A DNA stretch of 64,000 nt from Deltaproteobacteria bacterium ADurb.Bin207 (GCA_002070115.1 MWCO01000005.1:1-64000); one strand, 5' to 3'; positions 25,491 to 34,438 are shown, numbered from the stretch's first letter. The notes: generated by a model not told the origin, from the sequence alone. Made by a program: numbers and translations.

Positions 25491-26549
25491 ATGCAGCGCC
25501 AAGAAATCTCCATTGTTTTCCATTGGTTATGGTCTTCTTATCCTTCCCTTCGTGCCAATCACGACGGTCTCATCAACCAGACATTCATCGTTCATGAGAG
25601 CGATACCCCCGTGGCCGTGCTTCAACGGCTCAATACCGCCATCTTCATTCCCCAGGTGAATGAAGATATTGAGGCCATCACGACGGCTATCCACCGTGCG
25701 GGTCTGCCCACGCCCCGTCTGCTTCGAACCCTTCAAGGTGCGCTGTGGCATCAAGACGAGCAAGGGTCGGTATGGCGCTGCATGACCTATGAAGGAAATC
25801 GTACGGTTCACCGGCTGAGTCGGCCGCTGGATGCATGGCAAGCGGGAGGACTGGTGGCTCGATTTCATGCGGCCGTCCACGGCGTGGCGTGGGAGTTTCG
25901 AAGCGTACGCCCCGCCGTGCATGACACCCAAGCCCATATGAATCGACTCGAACAGGCCATCGCACGCCACCGAACGCACCGATTGTTCGATGATGTGGCT
26001 CCTTTGGCGGAAGAGATTCGAAAGCAATGGGAGACTTGGCATGGAACGGATGATCTTCCTCGACGCATCATCCACGGTGATTTGAAAGTCTCCAATGTTC
26101 GGTTCGTGGATGATAGCGCTCACTGCCTGATTGATTTGGACACCATGGGCTGGGGAACCTTCGACATGGAAATGGGCGATGCCATGCGTTCTTGGTGCAA
26201 CCCCACGTCCGAGGACTCCATGGAAAGCCGATTCGATATTGCGATGTTCGAATCCGCCATGAGCGGCTACGCGGACGCTTGCAGAAAGCTACATACCGAC
26301 CAGACGCCGACCAGGGCGGAATGGGAATCCGTGGTTGCTGGGGTGGAACGTGTAACCCTCGAGCTGGCATCGCGGTTTGCACGGGATGCGTTGGAAGAAG
26401 CCTATTTTGGCTTCAACCCACGATATGGCGGAAGAGGTGAGCACAACCTGTTGCGCGCGCGGGGGCAATTTCATCTGGCGCAGAGGGTTCGCGAGCAAGC
26501 AGCCGAGGCGGAGCGCATCCTGCATAACCTCCAAACACGCCTGACCTGA
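25491..26549 (+). CDS. APH-fold kinase, N-acetylhexosamine-1-kinase-like
   Basis: 352 residues of the aminoglycoside-phosphotransferase/choline-kinase fold. The Brenner motif IIHGDLKVSNVRF and the metal-binding ...CLIDLDTMGWG are intact. The N-terminus, GLINQTFIVHESDTP followed by VAVLQRLNTAIF, resembles NahK-type enzymes (N-acetylhexosamine 1-kinases), which phosphorylate the anomeric position of GlcNAc/GalNAc. The exact sugar is an inference. ATG 25491 follows a weak TAGGGA. It is convergent with the PP2C gene, whose stop lies 5 bases away, and divergent from the TPR-zincin gene. Confidence 0.8.
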   Translation: MQRQEISIVFHWLWSSYPSLRANHDGLINQTFIVHESDTPVAVLQRLNTAIFIPQVNEDIEAITTAIHRAGLPTPRLLRTLQGALWHQDEQGSVWRCMTYEGNRTVHRLSRPLDAWQAGGLVARFHAAVHGVAWEFRSVRPAVHDTQAHMNRLEQAIARHRTHRLFDDVAPLAEEIRKQWETWHGTDDLPRRIIHGDLKVSNVRFVDDSAHCLIDLDTMGWGTFDMEMGDAMRSWCNPTSEDSMESRFDIAMFESAMSGYADACRKLHTDQTPTRAEWESVVAGVERVTLELASRFARDALEEAYFGFNPRYGGRGEHNLLRARGQFHLAQRVREQAAEAERILHNLQTRLT

Positions 26550-26554
26550 CGCTG

Positions 26555-27520
26555 TCATCCTCCCGGCAAAAACGGCAGCCCACACTCCACACAAAACGAA
26601 GTCCCCTCGATGTGCTCGTGTCCACAATGCGAACACACCCATTTGTCCTTTTCCGCATCGAATCGCAGCGGCGCGCGATCGGGGCCCACCACCCCCACAG
26701 CCGCATTGGGCAGGGTATCTTCTCGTTCGTCGATTCGCACGATCACGACGGAAATATTGTCTTTTCCCCCAGCTTGATTGGCTCGTTCAATCAGTTCCAA
26801 ACACGCTATCTCAGGGTCGTCGATCTCATCGACGACTTCGAGCATCGTCGAAGACGAAATCATGCCGCTCAGGCCGTCGGAACAGAGAAGATAAGCATCT
26901 CCTGGCAACGTCATCTCAGAACGTATTTCCGGCTCGACGTTCTCTTTGGTCCCCAGCGCACGAGTAATGATGTTTTTGGGAATGCCCGCCATCACATCTT
27001 CCGCGATTCCTGGTTGAGACCATCGAACGTCATTGAGAAAGGAATGATCTTGCGTGATTTGCTCGATGTCCCCCACCCCGATCCGATAACACCGACTATC
27101 GCCCACGTGGGCCACGTGAATCATCCCGTCCGATGATAACACCACAGCCACGATGGTTGTTCCCATGCCCTTTCGATCTGGGTTTTCCTGCGCCGCCCGA
27201 ACGACCTGTTCATTGGCATGCCGTATGGCCAACACCAAGCGCACCGCATCCGGCACCAAGTCGGGATACTCGGGAAGAGTAAGCTCACTGTCTGGGCTAT
27301 CACGAGTGGCTTCAAAAAAATGTTCCACGGAATTCGCCGCCAACGCACTCGCCACATCTCCCGCGGAATGGCCCCCCATCCCGTCGGCAACCAAAAATAG
27401 TCCTAGATCCGGCCTGGATAGTACTGTGTCTTCGTTGTGCTTGCGCTTACGCCCAACGTCCGTAACGGCAGCACCATGGAACCTCACCTCCGAGGATTTC
27501 TTTCGAGAATCATCTGTCAT
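26555..27520 (-). CDS. PP2C-family Ser/Thr protein phosphatase with C-terminal zinc ribbon
   Basis: 321 residues. PPM/PP2C motifs are complete: TDVGRKRKHNEDTVL, LVADGMGGHSAGDVAS, GMGTTIVAVV, VAHVGDSRCYR, QDHSFLN, LLCSDGLSGM and GGKDNISVVIV. The metal-binding Asp residues are all present, so it should dephosphorylate phospho-Ser/Thr. The last 35 residues form a zinc ribbon (VCSHCGHEH ... FCVECGLPF), an uncommon addition that could anchor the enzyme to a partner. The gene is divergent from an FHA-domain sigma-54 activator, with a 175-base spacer. FHA domains read phospho-Thr, so the two probably act on the same signal. Confidence 0.92.
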   Translation of the reverse strand: MTDDSRKKSSEVRFHGAAVTDVGRKRKHNEDTVLSRPDLGLFLVADGMGGHSAGDVASALAANSVEHFFEATRDSPDSELTLPEYPDLVPDAVRLVLAIRHANEQVVRAAQENPDRKGMGTTIVAVVLSSDGMIHVAHVGDSRCYRIGVGDIEQITQDHSFLNDVRWSQPGIAEDVMAGIPKNIITRALGTKENVEPEIRSEMTLPGDAYLLCSDGLSGMISSSTMLEVVDEIDDPEIACLELIERANQAGGKDNISVVIVRIDEREDTLPNAAVGVVGPDRAPLRFDAEKDKWVCSHCGHEHIEGTSFCVECGLPFLPGG

Positions 27521-27619
27521 GAGCGCGTCGATATCAACCGCAAGTCAATAACGCCTCGAAAGGCGGTTTGTCCAGATGTAGGTGGCAATATAGCAAGGGC
27601 CCCCCGTCGAGGATAGGTC

Positions 27620-27647
27620 TTGAAACCACGCGATCGACGCCCATAAT
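27620..27647 (+). promoter_or_regulatory. candidate sigma-70 promoter of the FHA-sigma-54-activator gene
   Basis: TTGAAA (27620-27625), a 16-base spacer and CATAAT (27642-27647) lie 48 bases upstream of the ATG at 27696. Both elements match 5 of 6 consensus bases. Confidence 0.45.
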
Positions 27648-27695
27648 CACAAGGCTAGCCAAACGACTGAATCGATCCGTGATACGGTTGTCCCG

Positions 27696-29063
27696 ATGCG
27701 AAAAGTTCAGCCTTCCACCGTGACTATCACCCGACCGCGTTCCGATTCCATGCACGTGGAAACCGCAACGTTTCGCCTCACCGTGGTGAGCGGGCCAAAC
27801 CAAGGACAAGGATTCGAATTGGATGGCTTGGCCCCATCCCGCGTTCTAGCCGGCACGAGCCCAGCCTGTGAGATTCGATTGTCCGACCCTTTGATTTCCC
27901 GACGACATTGCGCGATCGAGCAAACCGGACGACGGCTCCGAATCGCTGATCTTGGTTCCACCAATGGCACGTTCGTCAACGGCGTGGAAATCGTCGAGGC
28001 ATGGCTCGATGGTGGAGAAAACCTGCTCGTGGGCGGCACGACGTTTCATGTTCAGAAAGACCCCACCGCCAAAACAGCCTTGTTGCCCGCACGAACCATG
28101 TTCGGCAGCGTGGTGGGAGCCAGCGAAGAGATGCGAAAACTCTATCCGCTGTGCGAGCGACTTGCGGCATCGAGCGTCCCCGTGATCATCGAAGGAGAAA
28201 CGGGAACAGGCAAAGAAGTGCTGGCGGAGTCATTGCATGCCGAAGGACCGCGAGCCAACGGTCCCTACGTGGTTTTCGATTGCACCGCCACCCCACCGGA
28301 TCTCATGGAATCCGCTATATTTGGCCATGAAAAGGGGGCGTTTACCGGTGCCACGGACACAAGAGCCGGCGTATTCGAGCAGGCGGATGGGGGAACGCTG
28401 CTGTTGGACGAAATTGGCGATCTTCACATCAACCTGCAACCCAAGTTGCTTCGCGTCATTCAAAGCATGGAGGTGCAGCGCGTAGGGGGAGCCCGACGAC
28501 GAAAAGTCGATGTTCGCGTCTTGGCCGCAACACGCCGTGACTTGGATAGAGAGGTTCAAGCCGGCCGATTTCGCGATGATTTATACTATCGACTGGCCGT
28601 GGCTCGCATCGAGCTTCCTCCCCTGCGACGACGTCGAGGTGATATTTCCCTTCTCGCCAAGTACTTTTGGTCCGAAAACGAAAACGCTCTTCCCATCCCC
28701 ACGGAATTGCTGCAACGGCTCGAAGACTACGAATGGCCGGGAAACGTTCGAGAACTCAGAAATGTCGTCTTGAGACACCAAGCCCTCGGTGACCTGGCTC
28801 GATTCGAACGCCCTCTGATCGCCGACAGTCCCGATGCACTCATGGCTTTTTCTGATCCCGTGGGTGAGATCATCCATCGGCTTCTTCCTCTTGCAGAAGC
28901 AAGACAAGAGGTCATCCAACTGTTTGAACAGCGCTATCTCGAGCATATACTCGCGGTAAACGATGGAAATGTCACGCGCGCGGCGGCCGCTGCCGGTGTG
29001 GCTCGACGTTATTTTCACTTACTTCGCGCCAAATATGCCGCGAAAAACACGCCCCACGAGTGA
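27696..29063 (+). CDS. FHA-domain sigma-54-dependent transcriptional activator
   Basis: 455 residues in three parts. About 25-125: FHA domain ([39 protein letters not shown]). About 135-370: AAA+ sigma-54 interaction domain with Walker [10 protein letters not shown], the sigma-54 contact loop [18 protein letters not shown] and [20 protein letters not shown]. About 405-450: a Fis-type helix-turn-helix ([20 protein letters not shown]). FHA-type activators, frequent in myxobacteria, respond to Ser/Thr phosphorylation. The divergent PP2C phosphatase fits this. Two sigma-54-type promoters in the window (30275-30290 and 62021-62036) are candidate targets. A candidate promoter lies at 27620-27647. 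Confidence 0.93.
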   Translation: MRKVQPSTVTITRPRSDSMHVETATFRLTVVSGPNQGQGFELDGLAPSRVLAGTSPACEIRLSDPLISRRHCAIEQTGRRLRIADLGSTNGTFVNGVEIVEAWLDGGENLLVGGTTFHVQKDPTAKTALLPARTMFGSVVGASEEMRKLYPLCERLAASSVPVIIEGETGTGKEVLAESLHAEGPRANGPYVVFDCTATPPDLMESAIFGHEKGAFTGATDTRAGVFEQADGGTLLLDEIGDLHINLQPKLLRVIQSMEVQRVGGARRRKVDVRVLAATRRDLDREVQAGRFRDDLYYRLAVARIELPPLRRRRGDISLLAKYFWSENENALPIPTELLQRLEDYEWPGNVRELRNVVLRHQALGDLARFERPLIADSPDALMAFSDPVGEIIHRLLPLAEARQEVIQLFEQRYLEHILAVNDGNVTRAAAAAGVARRYFHLLRAKYAAKNTPHE

Positions 29064-29067
29064 TGCC

Positions 29068-30162
29068 TCATGAGCAATGATAAACACGGTAGATGATGCC
29101 ATCCTCCGTACGCTCAGCATAAACCACACCGCCCTCATCCAAGACCACCGCGTCCCGAAATGTCTCGTCTGGCAGTGTATTCGCTGGCATCCATGCGCCG
29201 CCCACCGGCGCGCCTTGCGTGGGCTCCAGACAGACCAGTTGAACACGAACATCTCCAGGAGAAAGCTCCGGATTGCCAATGACTGCCGCTACGTAAATCG
29301 TCCCATGCTTGTCGGAATCAAGGAGCACCAAGTACATCACCGCTTCTTCAAGACGCAGTTCCCGCGTGAATAGATGGTCTCGCGTGGCCCGCTGAATCGC
29401 CGATACGAAAATCCTCCCCGCCTCCGGGTCTATGATTCCCGCCGATAATAGCAACGAACCATCACGCGAAGGCCTCCCAGGTAGCTCCTCCGGCTCCTGC
29501 GCGGGCGCCCCATCTTTTGTCCCCACCTTCACAAGAGCACCGTGCTCGCGCTCCACATATACGTCGTCCCCATCCACGAAAACACCCGTGATGCCTCCAG
29601 GCTCGTCAATCGACGTTCCCTCGAGCGGAATCTGCCCCACCACGTTTCCGTTGGGATCGAGCACCGTCACGTTCTTATCCTTGAGCCGGTCGAGAACTAG
29701 CGTCGTTCCATCACTCGCCACCGTGACGTCCTGGGGGTACAGAGCATCGAGCCGAGTATCAAACGTCCGTCTTCCGTTTTTGTCGTAGCGAGCAAGGCGA
29801 CCATTGACTTGGTCGAGCACGGTGAGGGTCCCGTTGGGCCCAATAGCAAGGCTCATCGGTCCTTCTGGATTGGCTTCCTCGGGAACATCTCGACCGATTT
29901 GATCTTTCCCCCCTCCCCACAAAGCCGATGCAATCACCCCGGCCGAGGGCGCAGAGGCATCCTCACGCACCATCGTCGGCGGAGCCACAGAAAGCACTGG
30001 TTCAGGGTTCGACGGCCTATCGACCGTACGCTCCACCGGCTCGGCGGGCCGTCTTGTCGACGTCGTTTTCGGTGGTGACTCCCGAGGCCATAACCACCAT
30101 GCCGCAATGGCAAGAGCAAGGAGCGACAATACCGCGATGAGCCTAGTTCTATTGGCTTGCAT
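29068..30162 (-). CDS. membrane-anchored protein with NHL/SMP-30-like beta-propeller
   Basis: 364 residues from ATG 30162, where a signal anchor begins (RLIAVLSLLALAIAAWWLW). Upstream codons in frame are Arg/Ser-rich and look non-coding. After a Pro/Thr linker, repeated strands of propeller type follow: PMSLAIGPNGTLTVLDQVNG, YPQDVTVASDGTTLVLD and ITGVFVDGDDVYVE. Such NHL or SMP-30-like propellers bind ligands or proteins; no catalytic residues are evident. The last residue before the stop is preceded by Cys (YHCS). It is convergent with the sigma-54 activator gene, 4 bases away, and divergent from the SH3b-NlpC/P60 gene. The weak ribosome binding site leaves some doubt about the start. Confidence 0.7.
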   Translation of the reverse strand: MQANRTRLIAVLSLLALAIAAWWLWPRESPPKTTSTRRPAEPVERTVDRPSNPEPVLSVAPPTMVREDASAPSAGVIASALWGGGKDQIGRDVPEEANPEGPMSLAIGPNGTLTVLDQVNGRLARYDKNGRRTFDTRLDALYPQDVTVASDGTTLVLDRLKDKNVTVLDPNGNVVGQIPLEGTSIDEPGGITGVFVDGDDVYVEREHGALVKVGTKDGAPAQEPEELPGRPSRDGSLLLSAGIIDPEAGRIFVSAIQRATRDHLFTRELRLEEAVMYLVLLDSDKHGTIYVAAVIGNPELSPGDVRVQLVCLEPTQGAPVGGAWMPANTLPDETFRDAVVLDEGGVVYAERTEDGIIYRVYHCS

Positions 30163-30274
30163 GATCTTTCGGTGACCTACGCCGGAAGAATATCGCCGAC
30201 GACGATTGGAGGACAGAAGCAAAGGACTGAAGCAAGACCTTGACCAGTGCGGTTCATGGAGGTTGGCGATTTCG

Positions 30275-30290
30275 TGGCACATAAATCGCA
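30275..30290 (+). promoter_or_regulatory. sigma-54-type promoter of the SH3b-NlpC/P60 lipoprotein gene
   Basis: TGGCAC (30275-30280), five bases, TCGCA (30286-30290). The invariant GG and GC are correctly placed for -24/-12 recognition; consensus is TGGCAC-N5-TTGCW, so there is one mismatch. It lies 36 bases upstream of the ATG at 30327. The same pattern occurs at 62021-62036. Confidence 0.6.
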
Positions 30291-30326
30291 TGACAATTCC
30301 TTGAAATCCAATCGGAGGAGCTGCTC

Positions 30327-31451
30327 ATGTGGTACAAAGTCGCTGGAAGTAAGTCGTTCTGGGTTACGCTCGCTGCAATGAGCGCGGCGCTCTTGATCAT
30401 CGTGGGAGCTTGCAGTCCAGCCGCTCCCACTGACTCCTCCAACCTCGAAAGCGTCGACGAAACCGTCGCATCGAGCGAAGAAGGGCTGTCCGGTTCCTTG
30501 CCCACCGGCAGCATTCTCAAGACCACCGCGAACCTGAACTTCCGCACGGGACCATCGACCGGAAACAAGGTCATTCGCGTGCTTGCCGCGGGAACCAAGG
30601 TCACAGCGGTTGCTTCGACGGCCTCCAACGGGTTTTATAAAGTGAGCCATAACGGCACCACGGGTTGGGCCCACGGTGGCTACATGACCATCGTATCCAC
30701 TCCATCCGGCAGTTCTGGCGTGTCGGGCTCGATGGCCGTAGGAACGGCATTGGAAACGGTAGCCGATCTCAACCTGCGCTCTGGTCCTTCCACATCCAAC
30801 AAAATATTGAAGGTGATGTACACGGGCTCGAAGGTGACGACAGTCGCCAAAGACCCGCAAAACGGATTTTATAAAGTAGACCATGCGGGAACCGTCGGGT
30901 GGGCCCACGGCGGTTATCTGCGAAAAGCAGGATCTGGTTCTTCGGGCGGGTCTTCGGGCGGGTCTTCGGGCTCCTCCAAAGTCGACGGTGCCATCAGCCG
31001 AGCCAAAGCTGGTGTCGGCTTCTCTTACTGGTGGGGACACGCGCGATGGCTCCCCGGTGGCCCCAGCTCATCGACCAAAGGTTCCTGCTCCGGCTCATGC
31101 CCAAGCTGCAAACACTCCGGTAACTACGGCGCGGACTGCTCCGGCTACGTGGGCAAAATTTGGCAAGTACCGAGCAATAACAACGACTTGACCCACGACT
31201 GGCATCCGTACTCGACCTCCACATTCGTCGGTTCCTCCAGCCTGTGGACCACGGTGTCTCGAAGCAACGTGAAAAAGGCCGACGCCATGGTGTACAACTC
31301 CGGGGGGTCTGGACATATCTTCCTGTACGAATCGGGAGATGGCTGGGGCTCGATGTGGGCTTACGAATGCAAAGGCTGCTCGGCAGGATGCGTCCGCAAC
31401 CTCCGAACCGCGGGAAGCGCCTACAAAGCCATTCGCCGAAGCGGCTACTAA
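30327..31451 (+). CDS. lipoprotein with two SH3b domains and NlpC/P60-like cysteine hydrolase domain
   Basis: 374 residues with a lipoprotein signal (AALLIIVGACSP). Two bacterial SH3 domains follow (about 60-115 and 135-190: NLNFRTGPSTGNKVIRVL and DLNLRSGPSTSNKILKVM, each ending WAHGGY). After a Gly/Ser linker built from a 12-base repeat, a C-terminal NlpC/P60-like domain carries GADCSGYVGKIW, whose Cys is the likely nucleophile, and GSGHIFLYE with the His. Such enzymes cut peptide cross-links or amides in peptidoglycan, and the SH3b domains bind wall peptides. The domain has extra Cys pairs not usual for the family. ATG 30327 has GGAGGAG eight bases upstream. A sigma-54-type promoter precedes it. 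Confidence 0.85.
   Translation: MWYKVAGSKSFWVTLAAMSAALLIIVGACSPAAPTDSSNLESVDETVASSEEGLSGSLPTGSILKTTANLNFRTGPSTGNKVIRVLAAGTKVTAVASTASNGFYKVSHNGTTGWAHGGYMTIVSTPSGSSGVSGSMAVGTALETVADLNLRSGPSTSNKILKVMYTGSKVTTVAKDPQNGFYKVDHAGTVGWAHGGYLRKAGSGSSGGSSGGSSGSSKVDGAISRAKAGVGFSYWWGHARWLPGGPSSSTKGSCSGSCPSCKHSGNYGADCSGYVGKIWQVPSNNNDLTHDWHPYSTSTFVGSSSLWTTVSRSNVKKADAMVYNSGGSGHIFLYESGDGWGSMWAYECKGCSAGCVRNLRTAGSAYKAIRRSGY
30938..30973 (+). repeat. 12-base tandem repeat encoding a Gly/Ser linker
   Basis: Three copies of a TTCGGGCGGGTC-type 12-mer encode the GGSSGGSSG linker between the SH3b and NlpC/P60-like domains. Copy number could vary between strains. Confidence 0.7.
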
Positions 31452-31788
31452 TCTCCCCTTTCGTGAGTCCCCGCCGAGTTTTCCCTACACTTACCGACTT
31501 TACCACTGTGATATCCCATCGCTCATACGTGATCCCCGAGATCCAGGACTGCGTTTCCACTACCACGCTCAAGCCCACTTTTTCTCACCTGCTCACCTAC
31601 ACTGGGGCTATCGAGACCACATAATCCCTGAGCTTGTTTGCATCCCAACTGTGATCTCCGGGATCAAGATGATCGCGAGCATTTTTCGCGACCAGCCCCG
31701 CCTTTTGCGCAAGCTGAGGCAACGACGATTCCCACCCTCATCAATGCAAGGTTGCACACACCGTGTGCCTCCACCATCGTGACGGCCC
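31452..31788. other. 337-base spacer upstream of mntP; no gene seen
   Basis: No convincing coding frame and no yybP-ykoY riboswitch signature was found. The spacer has two near-identical imperfect palindromes, GATCCCCGAGATC (31531-31543) and GATCTCCGGGATC (31653-31665), and a short TCGCGA/TCGCGA hairpin near 31672-31690. They might be operator sites for mntP, or chance. Confidence 0.4.
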
Positions 31789-32355
31789 GTGACTTTCCTC
31801 GAACTATGTTTGCTCGCCATCGCATTATCCGTCGACGCGTTTTCCGTCGGCGCGGTGGTGGGACTACGGCATCGAAGTCGGCGACAGGTATTCCGCATTG
31901 CTTTTCATTTCGGGCTATTTCAGGCGCTATTTCCATGGTTGAGCGCGCTGGCGAGCCGCCTATTCCTCGACTTCATCGATCCTTGGGACCATTGGATCGT
32001 ATTTACTGTCCTCGGGATCGTCGGCCTTCGCATGGTGTGGGAAGCGCTTCGAGGGGAAGAACACCGGCGTGAAGCGATCGACCTGACGCGAGGATTCAAA
32101 CTGATAGGGTTGTCGACCGCGGTGAGTATCGATGCAGCAGCCGCTGGCTTGGTCATCACCACGTCCAACACGCCTCTGCTGCCGTCCGTGGCTTTGATCG
32201 GTACAGTGACGATGCTTGCCACGACTCTTGCCATGCTTGGCGCTCGACGACTTTCTTCTTCTTTGGGCAAACGCGCGGAAGTCATGGGAGGAATCGTGTT
32301 GATGCTGCTCGGCACGCGGGTGTTGCTCTCTGGTCTGGGAATCATCGCTCCCTGA
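31789..32355 (+). CDS. mntP: MntP-type manganese efflux pump
   Basis: 188 residues, six predicted membrane helices in two related halves. Each half carries the conserved Asp region of MntP: ALSVDAFSVGAVVGLRH in helix 1 and AVSIDAAAAGLVITTSN in helix 4. The family exports Mn(II) across the inner membrane and protects against manganese overload. Start is GTG at 31789 with no clear ribosome binding site; since the first helix begins immediately afterwards, a start much further downstream is excluded. It is followed 37 bases later by a lipoprotein gene. Confidence 0.85.
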   Translation: MTFLELCLLAIALSVDAFSVGAVVGLRHRSRRQVFRIAFHFGLFQALFPWLSALASRLFLDFIDPWDHWIVFTVLGIVGLRMVWEALRGEEHRREAIDLTRGFKLIGLSTAVSIDAAAAGLVITTSNTPLLPSVALIGTVTMLATTLAMLGARRLSSSLGKRAEVMGGIVLMLLGTRVLLSGLGIIAP

Positions 32356-32392
32356 ACGTACACTGGCGTCCATCATCGTAGGGAAGGCGATC

Positions 32393-33100
32393 ATGGGAAC
32401 GACGACAGGATTTGGGTTTCGATTGGTTTTGGCATTTGCGACCCTTGGGATGGTGGTGGGGTGCGAATCACCAAAACCTTCTCCTTCTCTCGAAGGGCAA
32501 GCGAGTGTCGACAAGACAGAACCTGAGCCGCCGTTTGCGCTTCCCGCTGCTCGTGAAGTGCCGCTTCAGCGTGTAGGCGAATGGGTGGATCGCGCGAGGG
32601 CCAAACTGCCTGCCAACGAGGTTTCGAAAATCGATGCATGGTTGCGTGAGGCCGTGCGTATGCCTGTGGAAGTGCGAGGGGAGTCCAGAAAAACACTGTC
32701 CGACACGACACCTCTGACGTGTGGCTACCAAGAGAAAATGTCATGCGATTTCAGCGGGACGCTCTCCGAAAAGGCGAAGCATTTCGTAGCCTCGACTCTT
32801 CTGTGCATGGACAAGGATGACGCCATCCTTCAGCGATCGGATTGGAAGATCGAACCGAATACACCGCGTGGCAAGGTGGTCAAACTGCCGGTCGACGATG
32901 GGCTATTGCGGCAATGCTGGGAAAAGGGAGGGGTGTCATTGCGGTTGGAAGTCGTGGGAATGCCATGCGTCGTGCCGTTCCCTCGTCAGGTGCGCTGCGC
33001 TGGCGAATACAACACGTGTTTGCATCGCTGCAAAGGCGAGGAACCATGCGAACAGACATGCGATGGGAATCGCCGAAGTTGCCTCGCTGTATGTAAATAA
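32393..33100 (+). CDS. Cys-rich lipoprotein of unknown function
   Basis: 235 residues. The signal ends in a lipobox-like GMVVGCES. The mature part is acidic and Pro-rich for 40 residues, then mixed alpha/beta (VGEWVDRARAKLPANEVSKI). The C-terminal 40 residues hold eight Cys (CAGEYNTCLHRCKGEEPCEQ and following), likely disulfide-bonded. ATG 32393 has GGGAAGG upstream. No family recognised. It is convergent with the SH3b gene at 33108. Confidence 0.75.
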   Translation: MGTTTGFGFRLVLAFATLGMVVGCESPKPSPSLEGQASVDKTEPEPPFALPAAREVPLQRVGEWVDRARAKLPANEVSKIDAWLREAVRMPVEVRGESRKTLSDTTPLTCGYQEKMSCDFSGTLSEKAKHFVASTLLCMDKDDAILQRSDWKIEPNTPRGKVVKLPVDDGLLRQCWEKGGVSLRLEVVGMPCVVPFPRQVRCAGEYNTCLHRCKGEEPCEQTCDGNRRSCLAVCK

Positions 33101-33107
33101 TTGTATT

Positions 33108-33593
33108 TCAAGGCTCAATTCCCCATACGACGTCCTGACTCAGCCAACCGGATAATCCCTGCGCGGACTCGACCAGAACCCATCCTTCACGAATCTGTTT
33201 GACTGCGAACGACTCGCTCCATTTGGCGTCGAAAACGGCTGACGCATCGGCTTGTGGTCCATCACGCGCCACTGTTTTCTCAACGATGACGACAATACCT
33301 TTTTGTGGTCCCAGCAGACGTTCTGCAATCCATGCGACTTCCCCTTCGAAGTCCTTGACCTTGGCCCATCCGCTTTTTCGCGCGAGAATGCGAACGGGAT
33401 AATAACGGTCCGCGGTAAACAGGACATCGGCACCATCCGATGGTGCTTCTCGAAAATTCGCGGTTTTGACTCGAACGCTTTTCGTTTCCGCCGATGCGTA
33501 GGCGGACAGAAAGAGAGTCTGCACAACGACAAATAGGATCGCGATCCATCGAATCGAGGCGTTGGAAGCGGACAAGAAACGAACGTTGAGCAT
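33108..33593 (-). CDS. secreted protein with two SH3b-like domains
   Basis: 161 residues from ATG 33593, with GGGAG six bases upstream; the longer frame is Arg-rich. A signal peptide (WIAILFVVVQTLFLSAYASA) is followed by an SH3b domain (SVRVKTANFREAPSDGADVL, YPVRILARKSGWAKVKDFEG) and a second SH3-like segment (AVFDAKWSESFAVKQIREGW, LSGWLSQDVVWGIEP). Two SH3b units without a catalytic domain suggest a periplasmic wall- or ligand-binding protein. The domain resembles those in the SH3b-NlpC/P60 lipoprotein at 30327 in type only. SlyD lies upstream on the same strand, 173 bases away. Confidence 0.8.
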   Translation of the reverse strand: MLNVRFLSASNASIRWIAILFVVVQTLFLSAYASAETKSVRVKTANFREAPSDGADVLFTADRYYPVRILARKSGWAKVKDFEGEVAWIAERLLGPQKGIVVIVEKTVARDGPQADASAVFDAKWSESFAVKQIREGWVLVESAQGLSGWLSQDVVWGIEP

Positions 33594-33766
33594 CCTTATC
33601 TCCCGCGAAAATCGCAGCAGCATGAGTTGGATCGAAGTCCATCGACGATATCCACGGAAGCTATCACGCAACGCGGATTCGAAGCCAGCACGCGAGGTTA
33701 TGATAAGAAAACGGCGACAGGCTCGTTTCGGAGATCAAGGTAGATGGCAGCCGTGCGTTACGGACT

Positions 33767-34270
33767 TCAATGGCAAGAGCCACCGCAGCCAGCACATGCC
33801 GAAGGGCTACAACTCATGGTCGAAGCGAAGATTTCCTCATCCGTTGCTTCACGAGATTCCACGATGGTGACATCGAAATGCAGACGTTGCCCCGCGAGCG
33901 GATGATTGAGGTCCACGGTCACGGTGTCTTCTTGAATGGATTTGACTTTGAGGCTCAACGGACCATGCGGGCCGCTGGCACTCAAGTGCATGCCAGGTTC
34001 CAATTGCAGATCGTCGGGGAAGCTATCACGGGGCAATTCGCGGAACAGCTCCTCACGAATCGGGCCGTAACCATCTTCCGGCTCGACTGTGATCTGCGCG
34101 TTCTGCCCGGCACTCATTCCTTCGAGTTTTTGCTCGAGGCCAGGAATCATCTGGCCTCTGCCGAAAATGAACGACAAGGGTTGGTCGGCCGCGGACTCGT
34201 CAAGCACCTCACCCGAATCCGAGGTCAATCGATAGGCAATGGACACGAAACAGTCGTCTTGGATATTCAT
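33767..34270 (-). CDS. slyD: SlyD-like FKBP-type peptidyl-prolyl isomerase
   Basis: 167 residues from ATG 34270. The FKBP core (VSIAYRLTSDSGEVLDES, PLSFIFGRGQMIPGLEQKLE) and the inserted chaperone flap (EDGYGPIREELFRELPRDSF ... NHPLAGQRLHFDVTIV) are in SlyD order. The tail SCSPSACAGCGGSCH is Cys/His-rich and should bind nickel or another metal, as in SlyD. It folds proline-limited proteins and may help metalloenzyme maturation. AGGA nine bases upstream of the ATG supports this start over an upstream, non-conserved extension. Confidence 0.92.
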   Translation of the reverse strand: MNIQDDCFVSIAYRLTSDSGEVLDESAADQPLSFIFGRGQMIPGLEQKLEGMSAGQNAQITVEPEDGYGPIREELFRELPRDSFPDDLQLEPGMHLSASGPHGPLSLKVKSIQEDTVTVDLNHPLAGQRLHFDVTIVESREATDEEIFASTMSCSPSACAGCGGSCH

Positions 34271-34438
34271 GCGATGATTCCTACGAAGCAATGGGGCGAC
34301 TTTGGCATTCGCGCTTGGCATGAGCAAGGGACAGATGGAAGAATTCGTTCCGTGGGTGTTTGCACCGGACTTCGGAGCGCTCGTATCGCTCACCGGCCCG
34401 TGGGGTGTTATGGGGTTGGCGGGTGAATATCCAGTGAT

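Noticed and set aside
31452-31788. yybP-ykoY manganese riboswitch before mntP
   Set aside because: None of the conserved loop motifs of that riboswitch was found in the spacer.
31608-31898. 96-codon minus-strand frame near mntP
   Set aside because: Overlaps the mntP coding region on the opposite strand, Arg/Ser-rich composition, no domain; a shadow frame.
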